DNA from: Sporothrix humicola
Lineage: Eukaryota > Ascomycota > Sordariomycetes > Ophiostomatales > Ophiostomataceae
DNA length: 64,000 bases
Reading direction: 5' to 3'
Assembly (NCBI GenBank): GCA_021396245.1
Contig: WNYE01000094.1
Coordinates: 1-64,000 of the forward strand
Shown here: in pieces, positions 32,301 through 42,144 of the stretch
How the letters are laid out: every line of letters begins with the position of its first letter
Numbering within the stretch: position 1 is the first letter of the stretch
Notes under the pieces: generated by a model
Databases searched by the model: none
Seen by the model: only the letters and a program-made list of their open reading frames with translations
What the model was told of the DNA's origin: nothing
Position numbers and translations under genes: made by a program

Positions 32301-33906
32301 TGAACAGAATCACTGGTGGACGCAACGCTGTGCTGACATACAACGGCGCAAAGTCCGAAAAGCGGCAGGCAGGACAAGGGAACCTGGAAGGGGAAGGATG
32401 CAGGAAGGAACAGAACGAGCCGTCGAGAGTACAGTAAGACGATGCCTGGCAGGGCGTCTTTGACGGTTGACGTAGAGGTGAGGCAGCCTGCAAGCATCGT
32501 CAATTGGTGATTGATGTGGCCAAAATCCGGCAAGTCATGGCGAGCTGGCACTACTAGTGTTTGTTTTGATACTTTCCCTGAACGCCTCTCGATAGCTCCT
32601 GCATTTTGTTGGGGAACCTTGCAAGTGATAGGCAGCAGGTGCGGCGATTCAAGACCAACGGGAAGCTATGGATTTTAAGCAGGTTGTCGGAGCTCTTATC
32701 GCCTTCGACCTTTTGGCCATGTTGGTGACCTGGCGAGCCTGGTTCTTTCCCTGCCTGTCTGGCCACATTTTTCTGGGCAATCGCGATTTAGTCACCTGGA
32801 CTGGACAAGAATGAACAGCTCATCGTAGGAGCAAAACTAACCGACAAAAAGACTGACAAAAGGGCCAATATTCAGCCGTTCCGGAGTTTAACTCTGGAAA
32901 CAAAATCCCAAAATCATCATGTTCGATCATCGGAATTTTCCAATTGTAATCTGTCTCCCCGACGGCCACCGACGGGCTGTTTGTAAACAAGAAAGTACAC
33001 GCTTGATTCCTTGTCGGTCTGTCGGCCTTCGACCGCCGTTCGCACAAGAACAGCGCACTGGCAAAGAAAACGGGACCGGGAGCGTAGAGGGTTTTGCGGC
33101 GGTAATAGAAAGGCACGAAAAGAGACACAAAAAGGTCCGTGACGCATCACGTGGAGATGTGCAGCTTGTCTATGTTGGGGAAGGTGCACAGCGCTGGGTG
33201 CAAGCTGGGGCCAGCTGGGTGGACCCTGAAAATGTGCACGATTTGACGCCAAACCCAATCGGATGCAGCAGAATGGGCGACGACGGATGACCCGCGACAA
33301 AGGCATTCTGATGCTCTCTTATTGCGGACGCTTTACATGTCTTTGATTTTCATGCCTCCAACCTCGACTCCCAAGCCTCCTCCTCTGGCCTTTTCGACCT
33401 CCTGTCCTCTGCCTGCATGGCAGTGGAGTTTTGGAAGATCAAATCACAGATCATAGATCACAGATCACCAACCACAGGGATAACGACGCCAAGGTTTTAT
33501 TACGTAGGCCCTCTTTCTGTGAATGAGTGGCCAGACTCAGACCGACCTCGTGCAGGCTACCGAACAAGACTATTGTCCGCGCCAAGCATTGGCCACATCT
33601 GTTTTGAGAAAGCGAGAGACACCGCCCAGTCTGCACTGCAGAGTACTGTGTACTTTCTGTGGTGCATTCTGCAGCTGCATTCTTGACTGCAGATCTATCC
33701 AATAATCGATTCTGTGAGTTCTGTGAGAAGTGACGTTTGTGAGTGAGCTGTGTGATGAGACGAATGAGATGAAAGATGAGCTGACGAAAAATAAAAGAAG
33801 AAGAAAGCAAAGACTGGCTCCATAGGCCCCTGTGAGCTCTGGTGGAGAGAGTGAGACATACTGCCGTGCAAGGGTCTGTCTTTTGTCCGTCTGGGCCGTC
33901 GTCGGA
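29390..33906. other. 4.5-kb gene-free region
   Basis: The largest gap in the window. Its left third (29400-30600) is purine-rich on the plus strand, fitting promoter and leader of the minus-strand acyl-CoA synthetase. The rest is mixed-composition DNA with only unrecognised short frames, including one at 31113-31631 starting at GTG. There is a hairpin-forming palindrome at 30675-30692. No tRNA, rRNA or mobile element seen. Confidence 0.55.
30675..30692. repeat. Perfect palindrome with 2-bp spacer
   Basis: ACCTGGAT, GT, ATCCAGGT: 8-bp arms, in the large gap upstream of the acyl-CoA synthetase. It could be a binding site for a dimeric factor. No function is evident. Confidence 0.5.
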
Positions 33907-34908
33907 ATGGACCCCTCTCTCGGCCGACTCTTTGAGCGTCTCGGACAAGAGGTCGACGACCCGGACGAGGAGACGTTCTTGCTCCTCGCCTACGAGCGGC
34001 CCTCCGCCCAGAACCTCGGGTTCATCGACTCGCATGCTGCCTCCTTGGAGCTGACCGTGGCCGGCCGCGACCTGACCATCCACCAGTCGCCGGCCGTGCT
34101 GACGTCCAACCGGTCGGGCGGCACGACGGGCGCCGTCCTGTGGAAGGTATCGCCGGTGATGGCGGAGTGGTTGGCCAGTGCGAGCAATCCGCTTTTTGCA
34201 GAAGGACTACTGGGGAAAGAGTCGACCATCCTGGAGCTCGGGTGCGGGATTGCCGGCGTGATTGGACTGGCGCTGACAGGCAAAGGGAGCAAGTCGGGGG
34301 TGGCGGTCACAAAAAAGAAGACGCGGTCAAAAAGGACTCGGGATACGTTGTCACCATCACCGTCAGCGGCTCCGTCGTCAGGAAATACAGTCGCCCACTA
34401 CGTCTTGACGGACCAGCCCTACGTGTCCAAACTGCTGCACCAGAACCTGGAGGAGAATGCCTCTCCAAACTCTGCAGGAACCCTCGTCTTTGAGACGCTC
34501 GACTGGGAGACGGACGACGTGCGGCCGGGCACGCAACTCGGGGGCGCCTCCAGCTTTGACGCCGTGCTGGCGTGCGACTGCATCTACAACGAGGCGCTGG
34601 TGGCACCGCTGGTGCAGACGTGCGTGGATGTGTGCAGGCTGCGGCAGGCGAGCGTCGACGGAGTCGACTCGAGTGCAGCGAGGAAAGAAAGAGAAGCGAG
34701 GAAAGAGAGAGAGGCAAGCGGAGCGAGGACCCAAAAACCTACTCTCTGCGTGGTGGCCCAACAGCTCCGCGACCCCAACGTGCTGACGGCGTGGCTGACG
34801 GCGTTTGCGGCGCGGTTCCGGGTGTGGCGGGTGCCGGAGGAGATACTGCCACCCGCGCTACGGCCGACGGCCGGGTTTGCCGTCCATGTGGGCATTCTGA
34901 GGGACTGA
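33907..34908 (+). CDS. RKM5: Ribosomal lysine N-methyltransferase Rkm5-like
   Basis: Single exon, 333 residues from the ATG at 33907. The frame extends 25 codons upstream without a conserved start, so this Met, followed by DPSLGRLFERL, is preferred. It is a seven-beta-strand methyltransferase (family 16). The early part (PSAQNLGFIDSHA, TVAGRDLTIHQSP, GGTTGAVLWKVSP) matches the N-terminal signature of Rkm5. The SAM-binding motif I is STILELGCGIAGV at about residue 107-119, the acidic post-motif is VLTDQPYV, and the substrate-side motif is VLACDCIYNEAL. Yeast Rkm5 monomethylates a lysine of ribosomal protein L1. Basic and Ser-rich inserts after motif I (about 128-155) and a Lys/Arg/Glu stretch (about 258-275) are extra relative to the yeast enzyme. 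Confidence 0.85.
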   Translation: MDPSLGRLFERLGQEVDDPDEETFLLLAYERPSAQNLGFIDSHAASLELTVAGRDLTIHQSPAVLTSNRSGGTTGAVLWKVSPVMAEWLASASNPLFAEGLLGKESTILELGCGIAGVIGLALTGKGSKSGVAVTKKKTRSKRTRDTLSPSPSAAPSSGNTVAHYVLTDQPYVSKLLHQNLEENASPNSAGTLVFETLDWETDDVRPGTQLGGASSFDAVLACDCIYNEALVAPLVQTCVDVCRLRQASVDGVDSSAARKEREARKEREASGARTQKPTLCVVAQQLRDPNVLTAWLTAFAARFRVWRVPEEILPPALRPTAGFAVHVGILRD

Positions 34909-35224
34909 CGAGGACTGGTGTCACTGTTACTGTTACGATTACGAGTCACGAAGCGTTGTTTAATTGTGTATGTCTCCTTTATTTAATAGAATGAGGCGTA
35001 ATTCATTTTGTACCCATGTCTCGCAGTGCAGAAAGCAAAAAAGCAAGAAAAACTAAAACAGCATGCAATGCAAACAGTACAAACAAGAAGCAAAGATATA
35101 ACACCAATCCGCCCAGTACGTAACCGTCGTTTCCTTTCTGTCCTCTTTTCTGTCCTCCCTTTGGTCGTTTCTCTTCTCTCCTCCGCGACTCTCTTCGGTC
35201 GTCTTCTCGTCGAAGTCTCGTTGT
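34909..35224. other. Short intergenic region between convergent genes
   Basis: 3' flanks of RKM5 and CDC45; nothing else seen. Confidence 0.7.
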
Positions 35225-37888
35225 TTATCCCACCACCGCCTTCATGCTCAGGCTCTCGAGAAAGCCGCCCAGGTCCTCCTTCTTGACCTCGACCACACAG
35301 TGCTCAAAGCTGTCAATGCGCACGCGCGTGTTGGTCTCGGCGACGACGTCCTGGAAGGCCGTGCCGAACCGGTTGAGGCCGAAGCCTTTTTCTGGTTCGG
35401 GTTCGTCTTCGCTGTCGGAGTCGCTGTCGGACGACGAAGCGTCAGACTCACTATCGTCCTCGTCTTCGTCCTCCTCCTCCTCTTCGTCGCCGCCGCCCGC
35501 CTTCCTTGCCGCCCGCCGTCGCTCCTTCTCCTCCTGGCGCTGCACCCTCTTCGCTTGCCGCTTGTCCTCCCTCAGCTTGGCTTTCTGCGCTTTGGCTTCT
35601 TGCTTCTGCTGCTGGGCGGACCGGTTCTGCGCCAACATGTCAGGCCCGCCGCCGCCGCCGGTGCCGACCACAACGTAGACGCCGCGCTTCTCGTTGAGGG
35701 AGGCCACGACGAGGGGCGTGCCGCGGCCGCCGTGAGCGAGCCGGCCAGTCGCATCCTTTTCCTGCTCAGCCAACGCCTCGCCGATCCACAGGGCCAGTTT
35801 TGTCAAAGCGCCCGGATGGTTGAAGACGGCGGCGTCGGGCCCGTCCTTGACGATGCACATGCGGAAGGCGTGCAGGTGGGTGATCTGCTTCTTCTTGATG
35901 AGGGCGGTGCCCGTCGTAAAGATGGCGCGGTGCAAGAACTTGGCCGTCCGCAACCCGTCTTTCAAGAACTCAATGCTCTCCAGGGCATCGTAGGCTTCCC
36001 AGAAGCGCGGGACCCATTCTTCAGATGGATCCTCGTCGTCATCGGCGTCTTCGGAGGTCTGGGTTGACGTGACAGCCACGCCGGCTGCCTGGTTCTTGCC
36101 CACTTCGAGGAGTGCACCCACGACGACGGCCACGTCTTGCGCGCTCAGCGTCGCCCGCCAGCCCCAGCTGCGCACAAAGCCCCAGCCGTCTTTGGCACCC
36201 CCTCTATCCTTGCCGTCCGTGTCGATCGTCGGGACCATGCCGTCGAGGTTGTAGAGTGATGCATATTTCAAGAGCTTTACGCGCAGCTCGCGCTTCAGCA
36301 TCATGTCCATGTGCGAGTAGCTCTGTTTGCACTGCACCAAACTCACACCCATCTTGGCAAACAGCTTGTGCAGCCGCTTCAGGCCGGTCTCGGACCACAT
36401 CTTGAGGCGCGAAAACAGATAAGGGGAGTGCAGCATGCTGTCGTACAGGCTCCAGTGGCGGATCAGCAAGAACTTGGGCTCGGGCGACAGGCGGATGCTG
36501 GTGTCTTCGGGGCTGCGGGCGGTGGTCGGGATGATCCCTAAATCGGTGGACGCGCGGGGTGGCGCGCCGGGCAACGAGGGCGGGGCGGCGTCGGGCGGGT
36601 TGAGACGGCGCACTTCGTCGCGCAGCAGCTGGCGGATGCGCGCGCCGCGCATGCCCATCCAGCCCGTCGTGGGGCGGCTGTCTTCTGTCCTGACGGAAAC
36701 CGAGACGCCGACGCCGGCCGACGATCTGCCGTACAGCTCCATAGAGGTCACGCCGACAATGGTGAGCCACAGCAGGTCGTTGTCTTCGCGGCCGAGCTCC
36801 GAAGCCAGCGAGTACATCATCGACGAGATGGGCTCCGAGTAGGACGCGCCCATGCGGTAGTACTTGCGCAGGACGGTCTCGTTATCGTGCTTGAGGCGGA
36901 GAAGACGGCGGCGCAGCGTGCGGGCAGACAATTTTTTCGCAGGCCTTGTTGATGGGCCTTCTTCATCGTTCCTTGACTCGTCCGAGAACACAAGGTCAGA
37001 CTGTTGTCGATCTCTCAGCGACAGAAGTGGCCGCGATTTGGGCCGTGGCGCGTCGGGGATGGGGCTCGACGAGTTGCTGCGCCGCCGCTGGTGAGGCCGG
37101 TCGCCGTCGCTGTCGTCTTCGTCGTCCTCGTCATCGTCCAGCCACGACTTGCGTTTTTGTCCGGCGCGGGGTTTCTCCCTCGACTGTGGGTCCTCTTCGT
37201 CCCCTTCATCTTCTTCGTCCTCCTCTTCTGACGAATCGCCGTCCAACTCCCCCTCGTCGTCAATCTCGGGCATGTCCGCCAGCGCCATATAGGCATCCCG
37301 CTCCGCGCCCAGGTCGTCTTCAATGTCGCCGTCGTCAAACACGATGAGGCCGCCCTTGCCCGGCTTGTACGCCCGCTCAATCTGCCCGCTGCGGACGCCC
37401 AAAGGCACGCGGCTACTTACGGGTGTGCTTGCCAGAATTTGGGATTCCCCGGCGGGTTCGAGAGGAAAACCGCCAAACACGTTGGACAAATTCCACGGCC
37501 GGTGCGCATCCAGCACCCACACCTCCACGCCGCCAAACGACAGCTCGCCGCTTGCCAGGTCGTCGTCCTCAGACTCCAACCCAAAAAACGTCGCCAGGTC
37601 CACTGTGCCGCCCACACCCAGACACACGACAACGCCGCCGTTGCCGCCGCGCGTCTGCATCATCGGCGCCACCAGGTCGCGGCCGACGCGCGCCAGGTCG
37701 GCATAGCCGGCGACGGGCTGGATCTTGTGGGGGATGTAGTCGTGCTTGAGGAGCGAGGTCAGGATGCGGCAGGCACAGAGCGCGTCCGGCTCGAGGGCGA
37801 CCAGAATAAGAACGGGCGGTGCCAAGGGGTGGCGCGAGTTCTGCAGGTGCAGGTAGAGTTTCGACACCAAGGACCGAGGGAGGTACAT
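35225..37888 (-). CDS. CDC45: DNA replication initiation factor Cdc45
   Basis: Single exon, 887 residues. The start MYLPRSL and the segment DALCACRILTSLLKHD are typical for Cdc45, a DHH-phosphoesterase-fold member of the CMG helicase (Cdc45-MCM-GINS) at origins and forks. The DHH-like block continues through VDLATFFGLE and WVLDAHRPWNLSNVF. An acidic region at about 215-270 (Glu/Asp with Ser) precedes basic KKLSARTLRRRLLRLK. A second acidic and Lys/Arg-rich region lies near 755-830. The C-terminal segment FGTAFQDVVAETNTRVRIDSF is conserved in fungal Cdc45. It is longer than the yeast protein (650) owing to these charged inserts. An ACGCGT box lies 33 bp before the ATG. A GTAAGT inside the frame at about codon 158 has no acceptor at a workable distance, so I keep the frame uninterrupted. 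Confidence 0.95.
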   Translation of the reverse strand: MYLPRSLVSKLYLHLQNSRHPLAPPVLILVALEPDALCACRILTSLLKHDYIPHKIQPVAGYADLARVGRDLVAPMMQTRGGNGGVVVCLGVGGTVDLATFFGLESEDDDLASGELSFGGVEVWVLDAHRPWNLSNVFGGFPLEPAGESQILASTPVSSRVPLGVRSGQIERAYKPGKGGLIVFDDGDIEDDLGAERDAYMALADMPEIDDEGELDGDSSEEEDEEDEGDEEDPQSREKPRAGQKRKSWLDDDEDDEDDSDGDRPHQRRRSNSSSPIPDAPRPKSRPLLSLRDRQQSDLVFSDESRNDEEGPSTRPAKKLSARTLRRRLLRLKHDNETVLRKYYRMGASYSEPISSMMYSLASELGREDNDLLWLTIVGVTSMELYGRSSAGVGVSVSVRTEDSRPTTGWMGMRGARIRQLLRDEVRRLNPPDAAPPSLPGAPPRASTDLGIIPTTARSPEDTSIRLSPEPKFLLIRHWSLYDSMLHSPYLFSRLKMWSETGLKRLHKLFAKMGVSLVQCKQSYSHMDMMLKRELRVKLLKYASLYNLDGMVPTIDTDGKDRGGAKDGWGFVRSWGWRATLSAQDVAVVVGALLEVGKNQAAGVAVTSTQTSEDADDDEDPSEEWVPRFWEAYDALESIEFLKDGLRTAKFLHRAIFTTGTALIKKKQITHLHAFRMCIVKDGPDAAVFNHPGALTKLALWIGEALAEQEKDATGRLAHGGRGTPLVVASLNEKRGVYVVVGTGGGGGPDMLAQNRSAQQQKQEAKAQKAKLREDKRQAKRVQRQEEKERRRAARKAGGGDEEEEEDEDEDDSESDASSSDSDSDSEDEPEPEKGFGLNRFGTAFQDVVAETNTRVRIDSFEHCVVEVKKEDLGGFLESLSMKAVVG

Positions 37889-38927
37889 GGTGGCGGTCGG
37901 AAAGTGCTGGCGAGCACTTTACGCGTCTATGCGGTGGTGTCGTCGAGTCGGGTCGCGATGTGATGTCGTCGAGGAGACCGAGAAGCACAGGCTGCCGCCG
38001 GGTAGTCGACTGGCAGCCGTGTATTGGAAGTTGTGTGCGTTGTCGTCGAGTTCGGTCGTGTCAGCAGTCGAGTCTAGATGGTGATATGTCGCGAACGTGT
38101 CGTGTCGTGTTGTCGAGGGATATAAAGAAGTTGGGAAGAAATGCCGAGATAATGGAGAACAATGTTGGCAATGTAAACAGATGCGAGGTTGGCAAAAGGC
38201 TAACAAAGAACGACAAGACAATAACAAGACAGACGAATCGAAAACAAGACAAGACTGAAGATATGGAATATACGCTGTGCAAGAGAAAAAACAGTGTCGT
38301 GTGGGGAGGTGCACCTTTTTCTCGTAACGAGTCTTGGAGGGAGTTCATGTTATGGGCGACGCGGTCTGCTAATGGGCCCAGGACGCAAGACGCGACTGGC
38401 AAGGGATCCACTTGGAGGTCGACTGCAAGTGCAGGTGCAGGTCAGTGCTGGTCAATGCTGGTGACGGGTTCGTCCCCGCCAATCATGGCCCTAGAAAGGC
38501 AGTTCGTCAACTGTAAAATGTGGGCCCGACAACCACTCCAGGCGTGTCCAGCGTGTTGACAGGCGTGCCACTTTACGCGCTGTAGCGGTCTAGTGCTGTA
38601 TTAGCGATCAATCTTCAGTCCTCACCACTTTGCCTTTGACTTGACAGCAGAACTCAGACACAATCTAACGACTGCATTCTTCAGTGCCCTTGATAGCCAA
38701 CGTCCAGGGGACTGCCACTGACAAGTACAGGTCCCTTGGAGGGAGGGATACTGTAAATTTGAGCTTAAACTTTTAAATTGACAAGGCATTATATCATTCC
38801 TGGTGAAAAACTCTCAGCTGCATTCTATCGAGCTCAGCTCTCATAGTCTATCATGAATGTCATATCTATGTCTTGTCATATATGTTATCATAGCTGCCGG
38901 GGCTTCTATTTCGTCTCTAAACGCCCC
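37889..38927. other. Intergenic region upstream of CDC45
   Basis: Promoter of CDC45 (minus) and 3' flank of the asteroid-type nuclease gene (minus). No gene recognised. Confidence 0.7.
37921..37926 (-). promoter_or_regulatory. MCB (ACGCGT) box upstream of CDC45
   Basis: ACGCGT, 33 bp upstream of the CDC45 ATG. In yeasts this is the site of MBF, which drives G1/S genes including replication factors. One copy of a six-base site is weak evidence, but the location next to a replication gene makes it plausible. Confidence 0.4.
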
Positions 38928-40811
38928 TCACTCGCTCCCCTCGAGAACAGCAAACGGGTTCGTCATGTTCTGCACTCGCGGCGGCGCTTCCCCGGTCCGT
39001 TTCCGTTTCTTGTTGCGGTTCTTCTTCTTTGGGCCCGGTGCCGGTTTAAACGTGATCTCCGGTAATGATGCGAGTTCGGCCAGCAGATCTAGTGCACCGG
39101 CGTCTTTGAGTCGTTTCGGCGAGTCTTGCATTGTCCGCAGTGTCGGGTACTCCGCCAAGGGCGTCAATATTTTGAGCTCCTCTTGCAGCTCAGCGAGACG
39201 TGATAACGGATGGCCCGGCTCATACCGTGATTTCGGCTGGTCCTCATCCCTCTGCCCCTGACTCTGCGTCAACAAAAACTCAACTACTTGCTGAAGCATT
39301 CGTAATGAGTATAAGGTGCCCTGGATCTGGGCCAGCCAGTGCAGTGCCGTCCATGTCACCTGCTCGAGGACGCCGGTATGGGGTGTTTCCTTCAACACTT
39401 CAAGGCAAGCCGAGTCCTTGTTATGTTCCTTGGACCACTCGATCTCATAGTATGCGGCAAGAACAATCAACCGTAGTTCATGGCCGTTGCCGCTGCCGGA
39501 TCTCGGGACTACCCGTTGTAGCCTTCTCAGTATGCCTAACAGTTCGTCGCACTCTCCTGCCCGATCGTCCCACCCAATCAGCTCCAGCTCGCTCCCTCTT
39601 GAAGCCATCGACGCCATCCGGCTGTACTCGTGCACGCTCTTTCTCTTATGAGTGCGAGAACGACCAGTGACGCTCATACTGTTCAGTAATGAGAAGGCAA
39701 GAGTCCGTATTGGCGCACTGGCCTCCCACGCATTCGTCCGTGTGCAGCTGTCCACCAGCGGCGGGGCAAAGAACATAATTTCGTTCTTGCAATCAACCTT
39801 CGAAGGGGCCGTCTCGAGGATGGTCTGGATCGCCACCTCGGCCACCCTCGGGTCCAGCTTGTCCAGGTCGTAGGACCGCACCGCTTCGGCAATCGTCTCG
39901 GGAAAGGCAAACTGGTCGACAAACTCGGCGTATTCTTTTGGGTATCGGGCCATACCGAGCCCCTGCTTGGCCCGCTCGACGAGTTCGCTCGTGCCCAGGT
40001 GAGGGTCCATGGACAGCTCAAAAGCGAACCCGTACAGGCCCTTGCCGCTCTTCATCCGTTTCTGGCAGGTTACTTCGTTACCGTCCAGAAAGTGGTACTC
40101 GGGCACCGGCAGGCCCAGCCGCTGGCAGATCGTGGCCATCTTGTACGTCGGCAGAATCAGCTTTTTGCTTGATGAGGCGTCATCCCTCGGCAAGTCAATG
40201 TCCCGAAACAGGACGGCTTCCGCGTTGGGCCCCAGATCCTGCACCAACAGGTCCGAGTCCGACGTCAGGATCGTCCCGTGCCCGTCCGCCCGCGCCCGGT
40301 GTGCACAGAACGTGTCCGCTTCGCCGGGGACAACCTTGGTCACGTCTTTGTAGCGTGGGCTACTCCTCAACGCATCCAGCACGGCCGGCACGGCAAACGC
40401 CGGCGCTGGCAACAGGCTGCCCGTCCGCGGCCCTTTAACATCAAACGGGGGCAGGTTGTCCCGCTGGTAGAAGCCAAACACGTCTTTGAGCTGCGCCGAC
40501 GTCCGGTACGACCGCTCCAGCCGTACCGGCCGCTTGGCCACCGGCAGGTAGCCGTCAAAGTAGAGGGCCTGGATCTCAATGTTGTGCCTCTGACAGAGAG
40601 CATCGAGCCACTCCAGTGTCCTCTCGGCCAGCTGGGCGTAGGTCGGCTGCTCGAGAGGATGGCTGCGGGTGGCAGCCAGCGACGGGTCGGCCATGCACAG
40701 CCCGACAATGTGGTACGCCAGTGCGGGCCCGTCGATGATGACCTTGGCGTTGTCGAGCGGTTTGCGGTCGCCAAACGGCGACAAGGTCGACAGCAGTTTT
40801 GGGACGCCCAT
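38928..40811 (-). CDS. Asteroid-type XPG-family nuclease
   Basis: Single exon, 627 residues from MGVPKLLSTLSPFG at 40811. The XPG N-domain starts with Met-Gly as in FEN1/XPG enzymes, so the 30 codons upstream in frame are not used. Acidic residues that would bind metal are present: the Asp of VIIDGPALAY, the Asp of ALYFDGYLP, Glu/Asp of VVPGEADTFCA and both Asp of LTSDSDLLV. The second half has the asteroid-family layout (YGFAFELSMDPHLGTSELVERAKQG) and no helix-hairpin-helix. The C-terminus is basic with a KKKNRNKKRKR segment, probably nuclear targeting. S. pombe Ast1 and animal Asteroid are relatives of poorly known role in DNA maintenance or single-strand cleavage. The active-site acids suggest a working nuclease. 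Confidence 0.88.
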   Translation of the reverse strand: MGVPKLLSTLSPFGDRKPLDNAKVIIDGPALAYHIVGLCMADPSLAATRSHPLEQPTYAQLAERTLEWLDALCQRHNIEIQALYFDGYLPVAKRPVRLERSYRTSAQLKDVFGFYQRDNLPPFDVKGPRTGSLLPAPAFAVPAVLDALRSSPRYKDVTKVVPGEADTFCAHRARADGHGTILTSDSDLLVQDLGPNAEAVLFRDIDLPRDDASSSKKLILPTYKMATICQRLGLPVPEYHFLDGNEVTCQKRMKSGKGLYGFAFELSMDPHLGTSELVERAKQGLGMARYPKEYAEFVDQFAFPETIAEAVRSYDLDKLDPRVAEVAIQTILETAPSKVDCKNEIMFFAPPLVDSCTRTNAWEASAPIRTLAFSLLNSMSVTGRSRTHKRKSVHEYSRMASMASRGSELELIGWDDRAGECDELLGILRRLQRVVPRSGSGNGHELRLIVLAAYYEIEWSKEHNKDSACLEVLKETPHTGVLEQVTWTALHWLAQIQGTLYSLRMLQQVVEFLLTQSQGQRDEDQPKSRYEPGHPLSRLAELQEELKILTPLAEYPTLRTMQDSPKRLKDAGALDLLAELASLPEITFKPAPGPKKKNRNKKRKRTGEAPPRVQNMTNPFAVLEGSE

Positions 40812-41106
40812 ATTGGTCGGGTGCGTAGCAAGTAGATTAACGTGTGCCCGTAGACCGTTCAGAGCGGCCCCTCTTGATGCGATGAAAGATCTTGGCCGCA
40901 CGGGTTCATCGTCACAACGGCAGGAGCGATGGTAGCAAGATCAAAATCCGTGGAAAGAGCGATGCAGACAACGAGAACAAAAAGGAAATAACCCAATTGA
41001 GTTCAAAACCCAGTTCAAAAGTGAGAAGACTCAACGATGATCACCAATTGGTGTCGCAATTGTCCCAAAAAAAAATTGTGAAATAAAATCGTACACTTTG
41101 TGAAAA

Positions 41107-41127
41107 GGGCAAAAAATAACAAAAATA
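41107..41127 (-). terminator. Pol III T-run terminator
   Basis: On the minus strand, runs of five and six T begin a few bases downstream of the tRNA-Val 3' end, as RNA polymerase III requires. Confidence 0.6.
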
Positions 41128-41132
41128 AACTT

Positions 41133-41206
41133 TGATCGAACACGGGATCGAACCGCGGACCTGCGCCGTGTTAAGGCGCCGTCATAACCAACTAGACCAT
41201 TCGACC
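41133..41206 (-). tRNA. tRNA-Val (anticodon AAC)
   Basis: 74 bases, no intron. Acceptor GGTCGAA pairs with TTCGATC (one G-T), with discriminator A. The D arm holds TGGTCTAGTTGG, which is also the A box. The anticodon stem GCGCC/GGCGC closes the loop TTAACAC, giving anticodon AAC (valine, read as IAC after editing). The T arm holds GGTTCGATCCC, the B box. CCA is not encoded, as expected in eukaryotes. Confidence 0.95.
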
Positions 41207-41240
41207 GATGTTGTTGAAAGCGGGTGCATTAGTTTGTACT

Positions 41241-41262
41241 ATAAAGGGGAGGATCCTCCTTT
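41241..41262. repeat. Imperfect palindrome upstream of the tRNA
   Basis: AAAGGGGAGGATCCTCCTTTTC centred on GGATCC. Arms of ten pairs if G-T pairs are allowed, no spacer. It lies about 35 bp before the tRNA 5' end on its minus-strand side. Confidence 0.4.
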
Positions 41263-41931
41263 TCAGGCCATTTGGCCCACCCTGGCTTTAACTGCCCTCT
41301 CCGTGCAACAGAAAGAACAGCCCATCATGTGCTCTTTCCTTTTTGAAGAAGCCCCACCTCTTTCCTCTTTATGCTCGACTCTCTTTTTTTCCTATCGCTC
41401 TTTCCTCAATCATTCATTGTCCTTTCCAATTCTTATCGCAAACCTGCTCTTAACATCTCACTCTTACGACTTTTCCTCACAATATCGATTGCTGCACTCG
41501 TTTAGTTCCGTGATCTCGCGACTGACATATGCTTTCCTTGACGTTTGAGCTTCCTCGGAGCTAGCACACGCTTTCCACGCTGTTGACGACACTGATCGAC
41601 ACTTGACGTGAAAGAAACGGCCGAGAAAACCCAGTCCGCCAAAATCTCCAGGCACCTTATTCGCCCAGCCGTCTTTTTGGGTCTCTGCAGCGGCCCCACT
41701 AAAGCAATTTCAGCACGGCTTTTTGCGGCCATCGTTCCTTCTCGTTTTGCTCTTTCGACTTCTCAGATTTTTTTTTTCTTTCCTCCGTCTCCACTCTACG
41801 CAACTTCTCTCCACCACATTTTCGTCGACACCTCTCTCTTTTCAATCCTCTCTTCCTCTTCTCGTCTCCTCGTCTCCTCTACTCCTTCACTTCACCTCCT
41901 CCCCTGCATGTGCGGAGTCAACCAAACTCAA

Positions 41932-41938
41932 TATATAA
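41932..41938 (+). promoter_or_regulatory. TATA element of the PRPP synthetase gene
   Basis: TATATAA about 210 bp before the ATG at 42145, followed by pyrimidine-rich DNA up to CTCCCACC directly at the ATG. Confidence 0.45.
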
Positions 41939-42144
41939 CGGGGAGACCAGGGATCCGAAAATTTTAATTGTCCAATCCCTTTTCCCCTTCCCTTTTTTGA
42001 CCTTTGACCTGAGAGCTGATTTGAATTGACTCCCCGTCACCTTTTCCCTCTTTTGAGGCAGACCCCTCTCTCTTCTTTCCTCCCTTCTTTTTTCTTTCCT
42101 CTTTTCTTCTTCCCTCCTTTTCTCTCCCTCTCCCTCCTCCCACC

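Larger units (their letters stand above)
40812..42144. other. Region between divergent genes, containing tRNA-Val
   Basis: Upstream DNA of the asteroid nuclease (minus) and the PRPP synthetase (plus), with the tRNA at 41133-41206. A C/T-rich tract from about 41750 to 42144 is interrupted by a TATA element and forms the PRPP synthetase promoter and leader. Confidence 0.7.

Noticed and set aside
37395..37430. GTAAGT inside CDC45 as an intron donor
   Set aside because: The nearest acceptor gives only about 32 bases, too short for splicing, and the frame is open throughout.
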